Notes: a model not told the origin generated them from the letters alone. A stretch of DNA of 64,000 nt from Prostheceraeus crozeri (GCA_907163375.1 CAJQUW010008037.1:1-64000); one strand, 5' to 3'. Shown: positions 9,936 through 21,940, counted from the first letter of the stretch. Made by a program: numbers and translations.

Positions 9936-11897
9936 GTGGTCTCCGTTGCACAGTTGTGAAGTGCTTGGACTAGCGATCTTCTAGTCCTGAGGTCGAGCCC
10001 CGAGAGTGTCATTGGACGTCGGCAGGAAGGGCATCCGGTCTCCGTGGCACAGTTGTGAAGTGCTTGGCCTAGCGATCTTCTGGTCCTGAGGTCGAGCCTC
10101 GAGAGTGTCATTGGAAGTCGGCAGGAAGGGCATCCGGTCTCCGTGGCACAGTGGTGAAGTGCTTGGACTAGCGATCTTCTGGTCCACAGGTCGAGCCCCG
10201 AGAGTGTCATTGGAAGTCGGCAGGAAGGGCATCCGGTCTCCGTGGCACAGTTGTGAAGTGCTTGGCCTAGCGATCTTCTGGTCCTGAGGTCGAGCCTCGA
10301 GAGTGTCATTGGAAGTCGTCAGGAAGGGCATCCGGTCTCCGTGGCACAGTGGTGAAGTGCTTGGCCTAGCGATCTTCTGGTCCTGAGGTCGAGCCTCGAG
10401 AGTGTCATTGGAAGTCGTCAGGAAGGGCATCCGGTCTCCGTGGCACAGTGGTGAAGTGCTTGGCCTAGCGATCTTTCTGTCCTGAGGTCGAGCCCCGAGA
10501 GTGTCATTGGACGTCGGCAGGAAGGGCATCCGGTCTCCATGGCACAGTGGTGAAGTGCTTGGACTAGCGATCTTCTGGTCCTGAGGTCGAGCCCCGAGAG
10601 TGTCATTGGAAGTCGGCAGGAAGGGCATCCGGTCTCCGTAGCACAGTGGCTGAGTGCTTGGCCTAGCGATCTTCTGGTCCAGAGGTCGAGCCCCGAGAGT
10701 GTCATTGGAAGTCGGCAGGAAGGGCATCCGGTCTCCGTGGCACAGTGGTGAAGTGCTTGGACTAGCGATCTTTTGGTCCTGAGGTCGAGCCCGAGAGTGT
10801 CATTGGAAGTCGGCAGGCAGGACATCCGGTCTCCGTGGCACAGTGGCTGAGTGCTTGGACTAGCGATCTGTTGGTACTGAGGTCGAGCCCCGAGAGTGTC
10901 ATTGGAAGTCGGCAGGAAGGGCATCCGGTCTCCGTGGCACAGTGGTGAAGTGCTTGGCCTAGCTATCTTCTGGTCCAGAGGTCGAGCCCCGAGAGTGTCA
11001 TTGGAAGTCGGCAGGAAGGGCATCCGGTCTCCGTGGCACAGCGGTGAAGTGCTTGGCGTAGCGATCTGTTGGTCCTGAGGTCGAGCCCCGAGAGTGTCAT
11101 TGGAAGTCGACAGGAAGGGCATCCGGTCTCCGTGGCACAGTGGCTGAGTGCTTGGACTAGCGATCTTCTGGTCCTGAGGTCGAGCCCCGAGAGTGTCATT
11201 GGAAGTCGGCAGGAAGGGCATCCGGTCTCCGTGGCACAGTGGCTAAGTGCTTGGACTAGCGATCTGTTGGTCCTGAGGTCGAGCCCCGAGAGTGTCATTG
11301 GAAGTCGTCAGGAAGGACATCCGGTCTCCGTGGCACAGTGGCTGAGTGCTTGGCCTAGCGATCTTCTGGTCCTGAGGTCGAGCCCCGAGAGTGTCATTGG
11401 AAGTCGTCAGGAAGGCATCCGGTCTCCGTGGCACAGTGATGAAGTGCTTGTCCTAGCGATCTTCTGGTCCTGAGGTCGAGCCCCGAGAGTGTCATTGGAA
11501 GTCGGCAGGAAGGGCATCCGGTCTCCGTGGCACAGTGGTGAAGTGCTTGGCCTAGCGATCTTTCCGTCCAGAGGTCGAGCCCCGAGAGTGTCATTGGAAG
11601 TCGGCAGGAAGGGCATCCGGTCTCCGTGGCACAGTGGCTGAGTGCTTGGCCTAGCGATCTTCTGGTCCAGAGGTCGAGCCCCGAGAGTGTCATTGGAAGT
11701 CGGCAGGAAGGGCATCCGGTCTCCGTGGCACAGTGGCTGAGTGCTTGGCCTAGCGATCTTCTGGTCCTGAGGTCGAGCCCCGAGAGTGTCATTGGAAGTC
11801 GGCAGGAAGGGCATCCGTACGAAAAGATCACAACGCTCTAGTCTGACTGTCAGCACCGTCGAAGTCCCCAGTGACGTTAAACCATCATTCAGTACGG
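9936..11897 (+). repeat. tandem array of tRNA-like SINE heads, array 1
   Basis: About 19 head-to-tail units of 99-100 bp. Each begins GGTCTCCGTGGCACAGTGG, containing a perfect-looking Pol III A box (TGGCACAGTGG). About 40 bp later comes AGGTCGAGCCC, close to the B-box consensus GGTTCGANNCC. Complementary GCAC/GTGC and ACTAG/CTGGT arms fit a D arm and an anticodon arm with a 7-base loop. The rest of the unit ends AGGAAGGGCATCC. Only the last unit runs into a unique tail (11819-11897), homologous to the tail of array 2. Units differ by a few percent. Open frames on both strands are repeat shadows. Confidence 0.9.
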
Positions 11898-13022
11898 TGG
11901 ATGACATTATACGTTGGTAGCTTGTATAATTACAAGCAAAATTTCGGAAAATCCGTTCCGAGAAAACATACGAAGATTCATGGAAACAGGAGGCAGCTGT
12001 TGATTACTAGCATAAATTGTCAGTTTTCACACAGAATTGCATTTTCAAAATCGATGAGAGCAAACTAATACAACATGTTTCTTATGTTGTTTTTAATTCT
12101 TTTTCTTTTAACTGCGAAGAAGGGTCACGTCAGGAAGCGGAACATTGAATAGAAACTTTTCCTCTGTTGTAAGGTTGTGCAGAAGTTCAAGGGAGAGTGC
12201 TTCTCAAATATATTTCGTCATTAACATGTTCAAATTAATCACACAAAGCCTTGAAGATTGACTTCGTCAGAGACTTGACTTCAGATGGCAGCTAGCAGCC
12301 TACAAGACCTCAATTATCCCGAATCCTTGATTAATTCTGCTATCAAAGATGAGACGTCGATGTGGAGACCAAAATCAACAGCAGATGACAAGAGGTAGCG
12401 AAACAAGTTGTCCCACCTGAATCAAGAAGTTCTGCGGTACCGTCAGCGTAGTCTAGTGGAGAACCTCAGAGTTCAGTTCTATTCCTGAGTGCGGTCGAGG
12501 AATAAAGGAGGTTGGCGTCTTTTATTGACGAAATGGTTGTCGTTCTCTTCAGATATTCAATGATGTGTGCATGATTGACACAATTATCCATTTAGAAACT
12601 GTTGCAACTCAATATTTCATTACATTTAGTTCATTACTTAAATAACAGACATTTTTGGAAGAAATTATTTTTCTGCTCTTTCCATACCGACAATTAAACT
12701 AATATTTCAGATTTCTAAGACAGACAGTGACTATTCCAACATAGTTGCAGAACTATTAGTGAATCTCGCCAATCGTACGCGGGGAAGCAACAACGAAAAA
12801 CAACAGTAACGAAAAGGTTAACTGAAGATATTTTCATGTTCTGTATCTCATTTTAACTTCTTTGCATCCTACTACTGACGTTTTGATCAGTAGAAGTTAT
12901 CATCTATCATTTATCAAATGTCTCAGAGTTAATAACTCTCATGCGATGATAAAAGTCATTCCAGCAGTCATATAATAGAATATAATGTTTGCGAATTTGG
13001 ATAACGAAGAACTGAAACTAAC
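11898..13022. other. no recognisable feature
   Basis: Unique-looking, AT-rich. A short plus-strand frame from 12284 (MAASSLQDLNYPES...) stops after 37 codons and is not recognised. No exon fitting the neighbouring host gene was found. Confidence 0.45.
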
Positions 13023-13333
13023 CTTCTGTCCATCAATATGACACTTGCGCATGAGGAGGAGAAGCCAAGAGATCAATTCCTCACCAACAGTCGCGAAACA
13101 ATAATGGAAGAAATGAGATAACGCGCTCTCCAGTTCCTCACCCTCGCGCAACTCCTCGCTGCTACACAACCGAGTTGACACCAGGTGCAAGGTGTGCTGT
13201 CGAAACAAGGCAGAGTCCACCATCCTGAGTAGAGACCGGCATTTCTCGTCTGTGTAGCCACACATCTTCAGCGGATCCAGGATCAGCTTCAACCTTTGAT
13301 CAAATCGTTCACGAAGCTCGCTTCTCTCCTCAC
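13023..13333 (-). CDS. FANCF: FANCF-like exon (downstream of two)
   Basis: A 311-bp internal exon. On the minus strand the acceptor is TCCTTTAG|GT ending at 13334, and the donor is AAG|GTTAGT starting at 13022. It enters in phase 1, matching the donor of the exon at 52166-52553, and leaves in phase 0. The 104 codons begin EERSELRERFDQRL and include MCGYTDEKCRSLL, HTLHLVSTRL and HFFHYCFATVGEELISWLLLLM. The sequence is all-helical, as in the FANCF helical-repeat region. FANCF bridges FANCC/E and FANCA/G in the nuclear Fanconi core complex for interstrand crosslink repair. Identification rests mainly on the upstream exon; this stretch is less conserved. Later exons were not found and may lie left of the window. 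Confidence 0.6.
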
Positions 13334-13923
13334 CTAAAGGAAACAGGATTGAATGCGTTTTAGAGACATTTCTATACAATGTCATCTATTGACATTGTTG
13401 ATGTGCTTCGGTTTGCTAGAAGTGTGATTAATACGAAACTGACGGCACATCGAGGTACCTATTAAGTGGGCAAAAAGGAATTCCTAATACCTTACAGAGA
13501 TAGAAAAAAGTCGTGCGTCGCTTGCGGATTAATGTGAGTTCCAGCAAAGTGCTTCGATTGCCAAAATTCCTTCAGATTCGAAGACTTCAGATCATTACGC
13601 ACAAATTTTCTCCATAATGTTGGCCCTTCCAATCATTATCAAAGAAGGTAGCAGGCGTACGAAAATTAGTTCACTTGATGTTTTTACATCCTCTCATCGG
13701 CATTGCTCACTGTATAGTGCATACACTGAATCGAATGTTAACCAAGACAGGGATGTGTGTTTTGGTGTGTGCGAAGTGATATCACAGCACGCACGCATCT
13801 GTCACTGGCTCTGGTGTCCTCAGCTGACAGCTTATTGTTTGCCATATCCAATAGCAAGCAATACACGAATTATCCATTTGAGAAGGAGCAAGTTGTCTGA
13901 TTCTGTGATGTGCCACTTCGATA
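13334..13923. other. intron sequence, nothing recognised
   Basis: Start of the long FANCF-like intron (minus-strand 3' end). A short plus-strand frame at 13617-14102 runs into the piggyBac end and is not a gene. Confidence 0.5.
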
Positions 13924-14524
13924 TTAACCCTTTGGGGTTTTGTGGTATAAAAATGCACCACATAAGTAAAGACGAATTTCAATGTTATGTTTGGGATTAT
14001 CTTTTACAGAAATCATCTTTATCGTACACAAGGATCCTAAAAAGCGATTTACTTTCATTTTTCATTTTGGATAATAATTTTTATGCTTGTTTATCGTTGT
14101 AACAGACACAAATTTTTGAAATCATTTTCTCTTTCAACATCTGTAAAGACGAAATGATATTTTCAGATAATTAAGTGATCGAACAATCTTATTTATACTT
14201 ATTACTCAATTACATTGCTGTACTTTTTGATTACTTTTATTAGCAATCATATACGATCAACCGATTTCGTGTAATTCACTGAAATAACTTGGTGGTACAA
14301 ATATGCACCACAAAACAGGATATGAATTTTTTTATCCATGAAGTAAAATTTACAACAACTGATCATTCGTTACATGAGACGTAGTTTTAAAGTATCAGAG
14401 CATAAGTTGTGAAAAATATCATTATCAATGATAATTTAAAGGCACACATAGAGATACTTTTACTTAAAATAATCAAAGGAAAAGCTGATGATCACAGTCC
14501 GTTCTGTACGCTCAAAGAAAGGGA

Positions 14525-15698
14525 GTTGATTTGAACACCAATCTTGAAGAGATGAAGGCGTTGCTTTGTCTGCACATACTTATGGATTATCATAGATTGC
14601 CGGAGTTATGAGATCATTGGAAGAAAGATGACGACCTACGCGCGAAGTTTCCCAAACAATGACCAGCAGAAGATTTGAAATACTGAGAGCTCATTTAATT
14701 TCAACGACAGAGAAGCAAATCAGTCGGGAAAGTCATGGACGATTCAACCAGTTTTGGATCATGCTAACGAGGCGTTTCAGAATGCATATGAATATGAAGA
14801 AGAATTATCGGTAGATGAGCATATGGTGAAATTCAAAGGAAACAATTCTATCAAACAATAAAATGAAATGAAAACTGACTCCATGGGGTTTCAAAGAGTG
14901 GATCCTGGCGGCAGCTAAATCAGGTTATTGCTTATCAAATATATCTTTATACTGGAAAAGATACAGAAAATGCCAATCTTGGATTGGGTCAAAAGGTCGT
15001 TTTGAAGTCAAGCCAGTGTGTGGAAGGAACGGGATGCGTTATTGGGATGGATAACTTCTTCACGTCAATCAATCTTCTTCAAAGTCTCCATGCAAATGGA
15101 ATCAAAGCTGTCGGGAACAATGCGTTCTCATCGGTAGGGCCTCCCGTCAAAGGCAAGAGAAATGAAGAAGATGAAAGAAGGAGAGACAAATTCTTTCCTC
15201 TCACACGACAAGAAGGTGTCCGTGTGTTTGTGGTATGGACAAACGACTAGTTCTATTGCCTCGAACTTTACTGATCCCTCGAAAACAACTGTGGTGGAAA
15301 GACGAAGAAGAGGACAATTAGGAAGACAACCACAGGCCATCCCATCTATTGTCGTGAAGTACAACTCAGCGATGAAAGGTGTGGACTTGTGTGACCAGAA
15401 AAAAGTTTCCCATGAGATTGGACATAGATCCCCAAAGAAATACTATCTGCGTCTTTTCTTTGACCTTTTGGACATTTCCATCAACAACGCGTATGTTGTG
15501 TACTGTCAAAGGAAATGTGAAAACATTTCTTCGTACGACTTTCGCCGATCAGTTGCTAACAGCTTGATTCGGGCTTCTCAAGTAGAGAAAGAGAGTCAAG
15601 GTGTGGACCACCCTACCAAGCGGTTACGTGTTCGAGTTTCAAACGAGCCTCTACACCTCCCAAGAGTTGCCACGGTTAGAGAACGGTGCAATCATTGA
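14525..15698 (+). pseudogene. piggyBac transposase remnant
   Basis: Fragments in several frames cover the DDE core. EMKALLCLHILMDYHRLPEL (about 14548-14607) is the N-terminal helical region. ELSVDEHMVKFKGNNS gives the first catalytic D (about 14804-14850), and IGMDNFFTSINLLQSLHANG gives the second (from about 15040). VVKYNSAMKGVDLCDQ (about 15352-15399) gives the third, with KKYYLRLFFDLLDISINNAY following. The longest frame is 15162-15698. It stops at RERCNH, so the C-terminal cysteine-rich domain is missing. Numerous stops and frame changes make it inactive. Family function is cut-and-paste transposition into TTAA with seamless excision. Confidence 0.88.
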
Positions 15699-15742
15699 AA
15701 TTCTCGTTTGGGTGGACAACAGAAGTAACATTCAGTGCACTG

Positions 15743-15963
15743 ACTGTGATGTCGCACTTTGTTTGAATAGCTCCCGTAATTGCTTCCAGGACTACCATTT
15801 CATAAGTGATCAGGTTTTGATAGCCATAGATATCTTCCCATATAATTTTTACTACTGTGATGTCGCACTTTGTTTGAATAGCTCCCGTAATTGCTTCCAG
15901 GACTACCATTCATAAGTGATCAGGTTTCGATAGCCATAGATATCTTCCCATATAATTTTTACT
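15743..15963 (+). repeat. 111-bp direct duplication in piggyBac
   Basis: The block starting ACTGTGATGTCGCACTTTG at 15743 repeats at 15854 with very few differences (CATTTCATAAG versus CATTCATAAG; GTTTTGATAG versus GTTTCGATAG). It is a local tandem duplication of non-coding element sequence. Confidence 0.95.
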
Positions 15964-16228
15964 AAATTCTACCTAATTGTGAGCTCTGATTCTATCCTGA
16001 ATAAATTTATTTGGAAAAACCTGTTTTATTTCATGTAATTATAAGCTCGACATTTTTTAGTCCAATCCGTTTTGTGGTGCATTTTTGCACCACATCAGAA
16101 AATCGGTAAATTAAGACTAAATATTCGATTTTTTCAAATGAATTTACTAATTTGCGATATTTAAGCAAGATTATATAATAATTTTCGTTCTACTTAATCT
16201 ACATTCCTTATAAACCCCAAGGGGTTAA

Positions 16229-19140
16229 GGTTACATACAATTCTTCCTTTCTAGGAAACCGAAGCGCGCGCAGATGAATCTAATTCTGATTACACATTGA
16301 AATAACGCGGACATTAAAAAATCATTAAAATAAAATTGATTAATCTTTCGACGAACAGACAATTTGTTTTTACTTCTCAATTTATACTTCGGCGAACCGC
16401 CCTTCTCAATCAGATTTTTTATTTACTGTAATCTCATCTAACAAGGACTATGATTTCAAAATCAAATCTGGTAATGTCTATCGAAATCTCATGGGTGAAT
16501 GGGGGAAGATAGTGAAGTCAACATAGCACATTTCTGCGCAAACCATCCACAAAACATTTTCATGCACATCCACCTAATGTTGTAGAGTTGATGCTGGTAA
16601 ATTTGAGTGGTTCCATTCTGTTTTGTTATTGATCAGTTTTCTGTTTTGCTCATATTTATTTCTGATAATTTCGGCCTCTACTATTTGCCTTTCCATTGCG
16701 TTATTGTGATGCACTTCTGTAACGTTCATGTTGAAGTCTTGTTCAATTCCTTCATACTGGTTTTCACAGTGTCTCCATAGTACAGATGATTCCTATTTTT
16801 CCTTTGATTGTTTGATGTGTTCATTGCCTCTTGTTTTTGCTATCTCGACGTTTCACCTTTCATATTAAGTCCTGCACGCTTTGACGAGCAAACATACAAG
16901 TAGTTAACTTCCTCCAACATATACATGTAAAATATACATGAAGTTTGAATCCTCCATAGATATTGAAATAATATAGGGGGCCCTCTGTACAAGTCAGTTT
17001 TACATAGGAAGGCGTTTCGTACGTTTTTGGTCCTATCTCGTCTCCACTACCAAGTGCCGTATTACTTTTATCATAATGATTGGGGCGCTGGGTACACGCG
17101 ATTATCAGAAATTCGGGCACTTCGTACATTATAACAATGATCAGGGATCTGTACAAAATTCAAGAAAATAGGGCGTTTGGTACAAATTTTCTTTGGTTCT
17201 GATTACAAATTCATTTATATATTACAAAACATGCATGTACCGGAAACAAAGTGCATGAGACAGAAATTTTGAATACAGTGTTTTGCTCTTCTTACATACT
17301 CATTTATTTAGTAATGAACAGGTATGTGATAGCACTAAAACGCATGCAATAAAATTGGAATATATTTAAATTTTGAATTTCCAATAAGGGCTCTTAGTAC
17401 AGTAGGGGTCCGAAGCGCCTTTCTTAATATGATCAAAACAGCTACAATATATAAAATATTTTATCTTATGATGGTCTGCAATTCTTATATAGATTCTTGT
17501 ATCACAGAAGGCTAACTCATATTATTTTGCGACAAGTGTTGAAGAAAGTTTTTAAATTCTAAAAGCTGACAATAATAGGAAGGAGTACATTCAATAAAAA
17601 AGAAGTGTTAAAGAAAGAAAGAATTGGGCCTACAACCTCAGCAGCAAGCCTTTTGAAAGAAAAATATCAATGTTTGTCTTAGACAGTGTTTTTTGGTAAT
17701 CACAGTTAAGTTTGATTTTGTTTAGTCAAATCCAATAATGTATCTACTCTTGATTTATCTATCAGCAATAGTGCATCACGTGATGAAATATTAAGTTTAC
17801 TAGTTATGTCGATAATCTTGAACTAAGCACAGATGCTTTCTGTGCAGCTTTTCTAAAATGATCGATACAATGTGCATATTTCATCTTACACATTATATGC
17901 TTCTCATGACTCAAACGATGAGATTATCAAAGAAAAGACATGTCATCTGTGTAGGTCTGACAAACTTCTAATAAATCAATTGTGCATTAAACGCTTCTCA
18001 TTGGCTTCAATTAGTTGCTACTAGCTGTCACGTTTGCCAGTCTGCATTGATCCACCTTGATGAAATCACTGGCATCATGCCAAGTCATTTCTATTTTTAT
18101 ATGATGGCACCATTAACCAATATCATTGCTGCTAGCATGCGGAAAATTTCCAATGCGATAAATCCTGCAAAAATAAGTTTGGTTTAATGCGAATACTTAC
18201 TAGGCATAAGCGAGAAACTTTTCTAGACTTAACTTCTTTATATTTTATTGAAAGTGTACAGAGCGCCCTATAATTTTACTATAGCATTTTTTCTCAATGT
18301 CGATATAAACCGTAGCACAGATAATCAATACATATTGGTTATAGATGAAGAACAACTAGCCCTACATGTACAAGTAATATGGAGGTTCAATTCATCATAG
18401 ATATCAAATGAAGATGGGAGGGCGCTGCGTACAGGGACTCCCATTGGAGTGCGCTTGGTACAAATCACCTCCTATTCACGCCATAGTACCAAGCGCCGTA
18501 TTACTTTTATTATTATATATTCCTCAGAAACTGCATTCATGTAGTTACAGGTTATTAGAGCAGCCTCAGCTCCCAAATCACAGTAGGAATACATATGTAA
18601 CTGAATTCTAAACACATTAATATCCTGAGTAAATCTTGAAATATGATAATTGATAGCTATATTCTAATGGCAAGGGGAGAGCTGCATTTATGGGCCAACC
18701 AGAGATCGCGATTCTCCAGTATTTTTAAAGAAATTGGTATAATACAAATATTTCCTATTATTGCATTCAAGCCTCGGTTCCCCAATTTTCCGCCTCTGAA
18801 GCACCGACGGTTACGTTGTCATCATATCCAGATTTGCTAACTCGATAAAGGTCAGCCCTCTAACCAACTGTGCAACTACAGAGTGATTGAGTCGTCATTT
18901 GAGATTGTTTCTCCCTCCTTCAAATCTCACATCATGATAAATCAATGCGACACAGCATGACGTGAGATCAAATTATATCGGGAATATTAACGGGAAGATT
19001 TTCTAACATCCCAAGGTGTTTATCGATACATGCAGAAGCTCTAAACCAATTATGTAATCATTTTCAACTGCGCAAATTCAACATTAAATGGATAAGCAAT
19101 GATCATTTAGGCGGAGGAGAAAATAGCAAGAAGGGTTTTT
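16229..19140. other. AT-rich intron sequence with scattered GGCGCTTGGTAC motif
   Basis: No gene found. Two stretches, about 16930-17095 and 18370-18520, are weakly alike and share CCGTATTACTTTTAT preceded by ACCAAGTG or ACCAAGCG. The word GGGCGCTTGGTAC, or its reverse complement, recurs in varied form near 17011, 17050, 17082, 17171, 18250, 18421, 18453 and 18487. This could be an old degraded element. Confidence 0.4.
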
Positions 19141-19166
19141 TATATACATTCTTTAAAAAGCCTTTC

Positions 19167-19412
19167 GTCAGGGATGGCACTGGTTAAACGAATAACTTGT
19201 TATCCGGTTAATTTTTTGGTTGACCGGCTACACTTTCTCTCAACCGTTTAAAATCGGTTACGACGTTTGATTTGATTAATCTTGTATAATGAAATATTGT
19301 CGATAAACCTTGACAATTAAATAAATAGCGGAAATCCTAATTTCACCGATTTTAACCGATTAACAATATGATCGGTTAACCGTTTACAAAAAATTGACCA
19401 GTCCCAGATCTG
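19167..19412. mobile_element. possible hAT-type MITE
   Basis: A roughly 245-bp segment with inverted ends GGGATGGCACTGGTTAA and, from the right, CTGGGACTGGTCAA, plus internal inverted GGTTAACCG/CCGGTTAA words. No clear target-site duplication is seen, so this is a tentative call. Confidence 0.4.
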
Positions 19413-19497
19413 CATTTGATCATTAGACAGCGACGCATGGTAAACCAAGGATAGTGAATCGAAGGTAGCTACCTAACCTTGTGCATCCTAGCAATCC

Positions 19498-20968
19498 GTG
19501 GTCTCCTTAGCACAGTGGTTAAGTGCTTGGACTAGCGATCTTCTGGTCCTGAGGTCGAGCCCCGAAGGTGTCATTGGAAGTCGTCAAGAAGGACATCCGG
19601 TCTCCGTGGCACAGTGGTTAAGTGCTTGGACTAGCGATCTTCTGGTCCAGAGGTCGAGCCCCGAGTGTCATTGGAAGTCGGCAGGTGGGGCATCCGGTCT
19701 ACGTGGCACAGTGGCTGAGTGCTTGTCCTAGCGATCTTCTGGTACAGAGGTCGAGCCCGAGAGTGTCATTGGAAGTCGGCAGGAAAGGCATCCGGTCTCC
19801 GTGGCACAGTGGTTAAGTGCTTGTCCTAGCGATCTGTTGGTGCTGAGGTCGAGCCCGAGAGTGTCATTGGAAGTCGTCAAGAAGGACATCCGGTCTCCGT
19901 GGCACAGTGGTTAAGTGCTTGGACTAGCGATCTTCTGGTCCTGAGGTCGAGCCCCGAGAGTGTCATTGGAAGTCGGCAGGAAGGGCATCCGGTCTCCGTT
20001 GCACAGTGGCTGAGTGCTTGTCCTAGCGATCTTCTGGTACAGAGGTCGAGCCCGAGAGTGTCATTGGAAGTCGGCAGGAAGGGCATCCGGTCTCCGTGGC
20101 ACAGTGTGAAGTGCTTGGCCTAGCGTCTTCTGTTCCTGAGGTCGAGCCCCGAGAGTGTCATTGGAAGTCGGCAGGAAGGGCATCCGGTCTCCGTTGCACA
20201 GTGGCTGAGTGCTTGTCCTAGCGATCTTCTGGTACAGAGGTCGAGCCCGAGAGTGTCATTGGAAGTCGGCAGGAAGGGCATCCGGTCTCCGTGGCACAGT
20301 GGTGAAGTGCTTGGCCTAGCGATCTTCTGGTCCTGAGGTCGAGCCCCGAGAGTGTCATTGGAAGTCGGCAGGAAGGGCATCCGGTCTCCGTGGCACAGTG
20401 GCTGAGTGCTTGTCCTAGCGATCTTCTGGTACAGAGGTCGAGCCCGAGAGTGTCATTGGAAGTCGGCAGGAAGGGCATCCGGTCTCCGTGGCGCAGTGGT
20501 GATGTGCTTGGCCTAGTGATCTTCTGGTACAGAGGTCGAGCCCCGAGAGTGTCATTGGAAGTCGGCAGGAAGGGCATCCGGTCTCCGTGGCACAGTGGTG
20601 AAGTGATCGGCCTAGCGATCTTCTGGTCCAGAGGTCGAGCCCGAGAGTGTCATTGGAAGTCGTCAAGAAGGACATCCGGTCTACGTGGCACAGTGGTTAA
20701 GTGCTTGTCCTAGCGATCTGTTGGTGGTGAGGTCGAGCCTCGAGAGTGTCATTGGAAGTCGTCAAGAAGGACATCCGGTCTCCGTGGCACTGTGGCTGAG
20801 TGCTTGTCCTAGCGATCTTCTGGTCCTGATGTCGAGTCCGAGAGTGTCATTGGAAGTCGTCAGGAAGGGCATCCCGGCTATAAGATCACGCACGGCGCTT
20901 CAGGAAAGTCTGGCCATGTCAGCAACGTCGAAGTAAGGGAGGGCAGTGACGTCAATCCATCATTTTTT
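19498..20968 (+). repeat. tandem array of tRNA-like SINE heads, array 2
   Basis: About 14 units of the same 99-100 bp monomer as at 9936, in the same orientation, with A box GGCACAGTGG and B-box-like AGGTCGAGCCC in nearly every unit. The array starts at the same monomer position as array 1 (GTGGTCTCC). Its last unit passes into a unique tail (about 20879-20962, with AAGATCAC, TGTCAGCAACGTCGAAGT and CAGTGACGTCAATCCATCAT) homologous to the array 1 tail. The tail is followed at once by six T residues (20963-20968), which fit a Pol III terminator. The outer flanks at about 19464-19496 and 20977-21010 are themselves similar. Confidence 0.9.
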
Positions 20969-21940
20969 ATATCAAAGGAAGCCACCTAACTTTCTGCATC
21001 TTAGAAATGACGCCTGCTCATTTCAGTTCCAGTCGTAAAATTCCACGGGCCTGATTGAATGTTTCAAGGATGTAATGGAAAACATTTATTACAGATATCA
21101 GTATATTACCCAACTTGAGAACAGCAACAATGTTCTTACTTTTCGCTTCTTTTGTACGTTTTGCATTATAGGCCTACATAATTCAAGGACAAACACGATG
21201 TAGAATCATCAGTTTGTATATAAAGAAAGTGTTCCCTGAAACTTTAAAATCACTTATCCCATTTAACCATGCTTTACCAGGGAGTGGGGCTCTTGGATCT
21301 CCAAAATTATATGTCTGTGACCCTAACTATTTATGACTTTCGGCTTCTGAGCACTTCCAATAACCAGAGTTTAAGTAGTAAGACTAAAAGTCAACCTTCA
21401 ATTGAAACAGTGCGATCCGGGATACAAATAAACTGCCAATCATTGAACAAATTCGTGCGAAGACCAATCCATTTATCGCGCATTTAGATCGGTGGAGATA
21501 TGGAGTGGCGAAGACCAGCGACTGACATAGAGCGGTGCTCACGTGAAAGCGACTGATTAACCGTTACAGACCGCCACCCTGCACAATGCTGATTACTCTT
21601 CATTCATATGTTGGCAAGTCATTGTTACTATCATGTCAAATACCAGTGAGAGAAGCTCGTCTCGATGCTGCTGAATGATTTCTTGGCGATGCAACAGCTG
21701 CTAGTGAAAGTGAGGAAGAGAAACGACAAAGCTTCCGGCTCGACATAAATGACGAAAAGGACGGTGAATGAATCCTCCAATCCTTCCCTTCTAATACAGC
21801 CTTGCCTGTGAACAGGAATGGAAATCGATGCCACTCATCAGAGTCCATTGTTATGAGACCTGAGTAGCCTAAAAATTATGTAATCCTGTTGAAGGCAAAA
21901 GATTTTACTACAGCATTGTGACTTAGTGGAGAGAAGGATA
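20969..21940. other. no recognisable feature
   Basis: Sequence between array 2 and the 76-bp satellite. A minus-strand frame from 21848 (MDSDEWHRFPFLFTGK...) is open for 70 codons, but I cannot assign it. Otherwise nothing is supported. Confidence 0.45.

Larger units (their letters stand above)
13928..16224 (+). mobile_element. piggyBac transposon, 2297 bp
   Basis: Flanked by TTAA at 13924-13927 and 16225-16228, the hallmark piggyBac duplication. Terminal inverted repeats CCCTTTGGGGTTT and CCCCTTGGGGTTT (reverse complement of the right end) match at 12 of 13 positions. A 20-bp palindromic word GTGGTnnnAAATnGCACCAC-like occurs at 13942-13961, 14292-14311 and 16074-16093, near both ends. The interior encodes a decayed PGBD-type transposase. 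A 111-bp direct duplication (from 15743 and from 15854) lies 3' of the coding region. Confidence 0.93.

Noticed and set aside
9936-11897. Cluster of functional tRNA genes
   Set aside because: The T arm pairs poorly, the anticodon loop lacks the U at position 33, and the unit carries a SINE-type extension, so these are tRNA-derived rather than tRNAs.
9866-11907. Long open frames on both strands in the 100-bp array
   Set aside because: They are shadows of the tRNA-like repeat and change frame with unit length.
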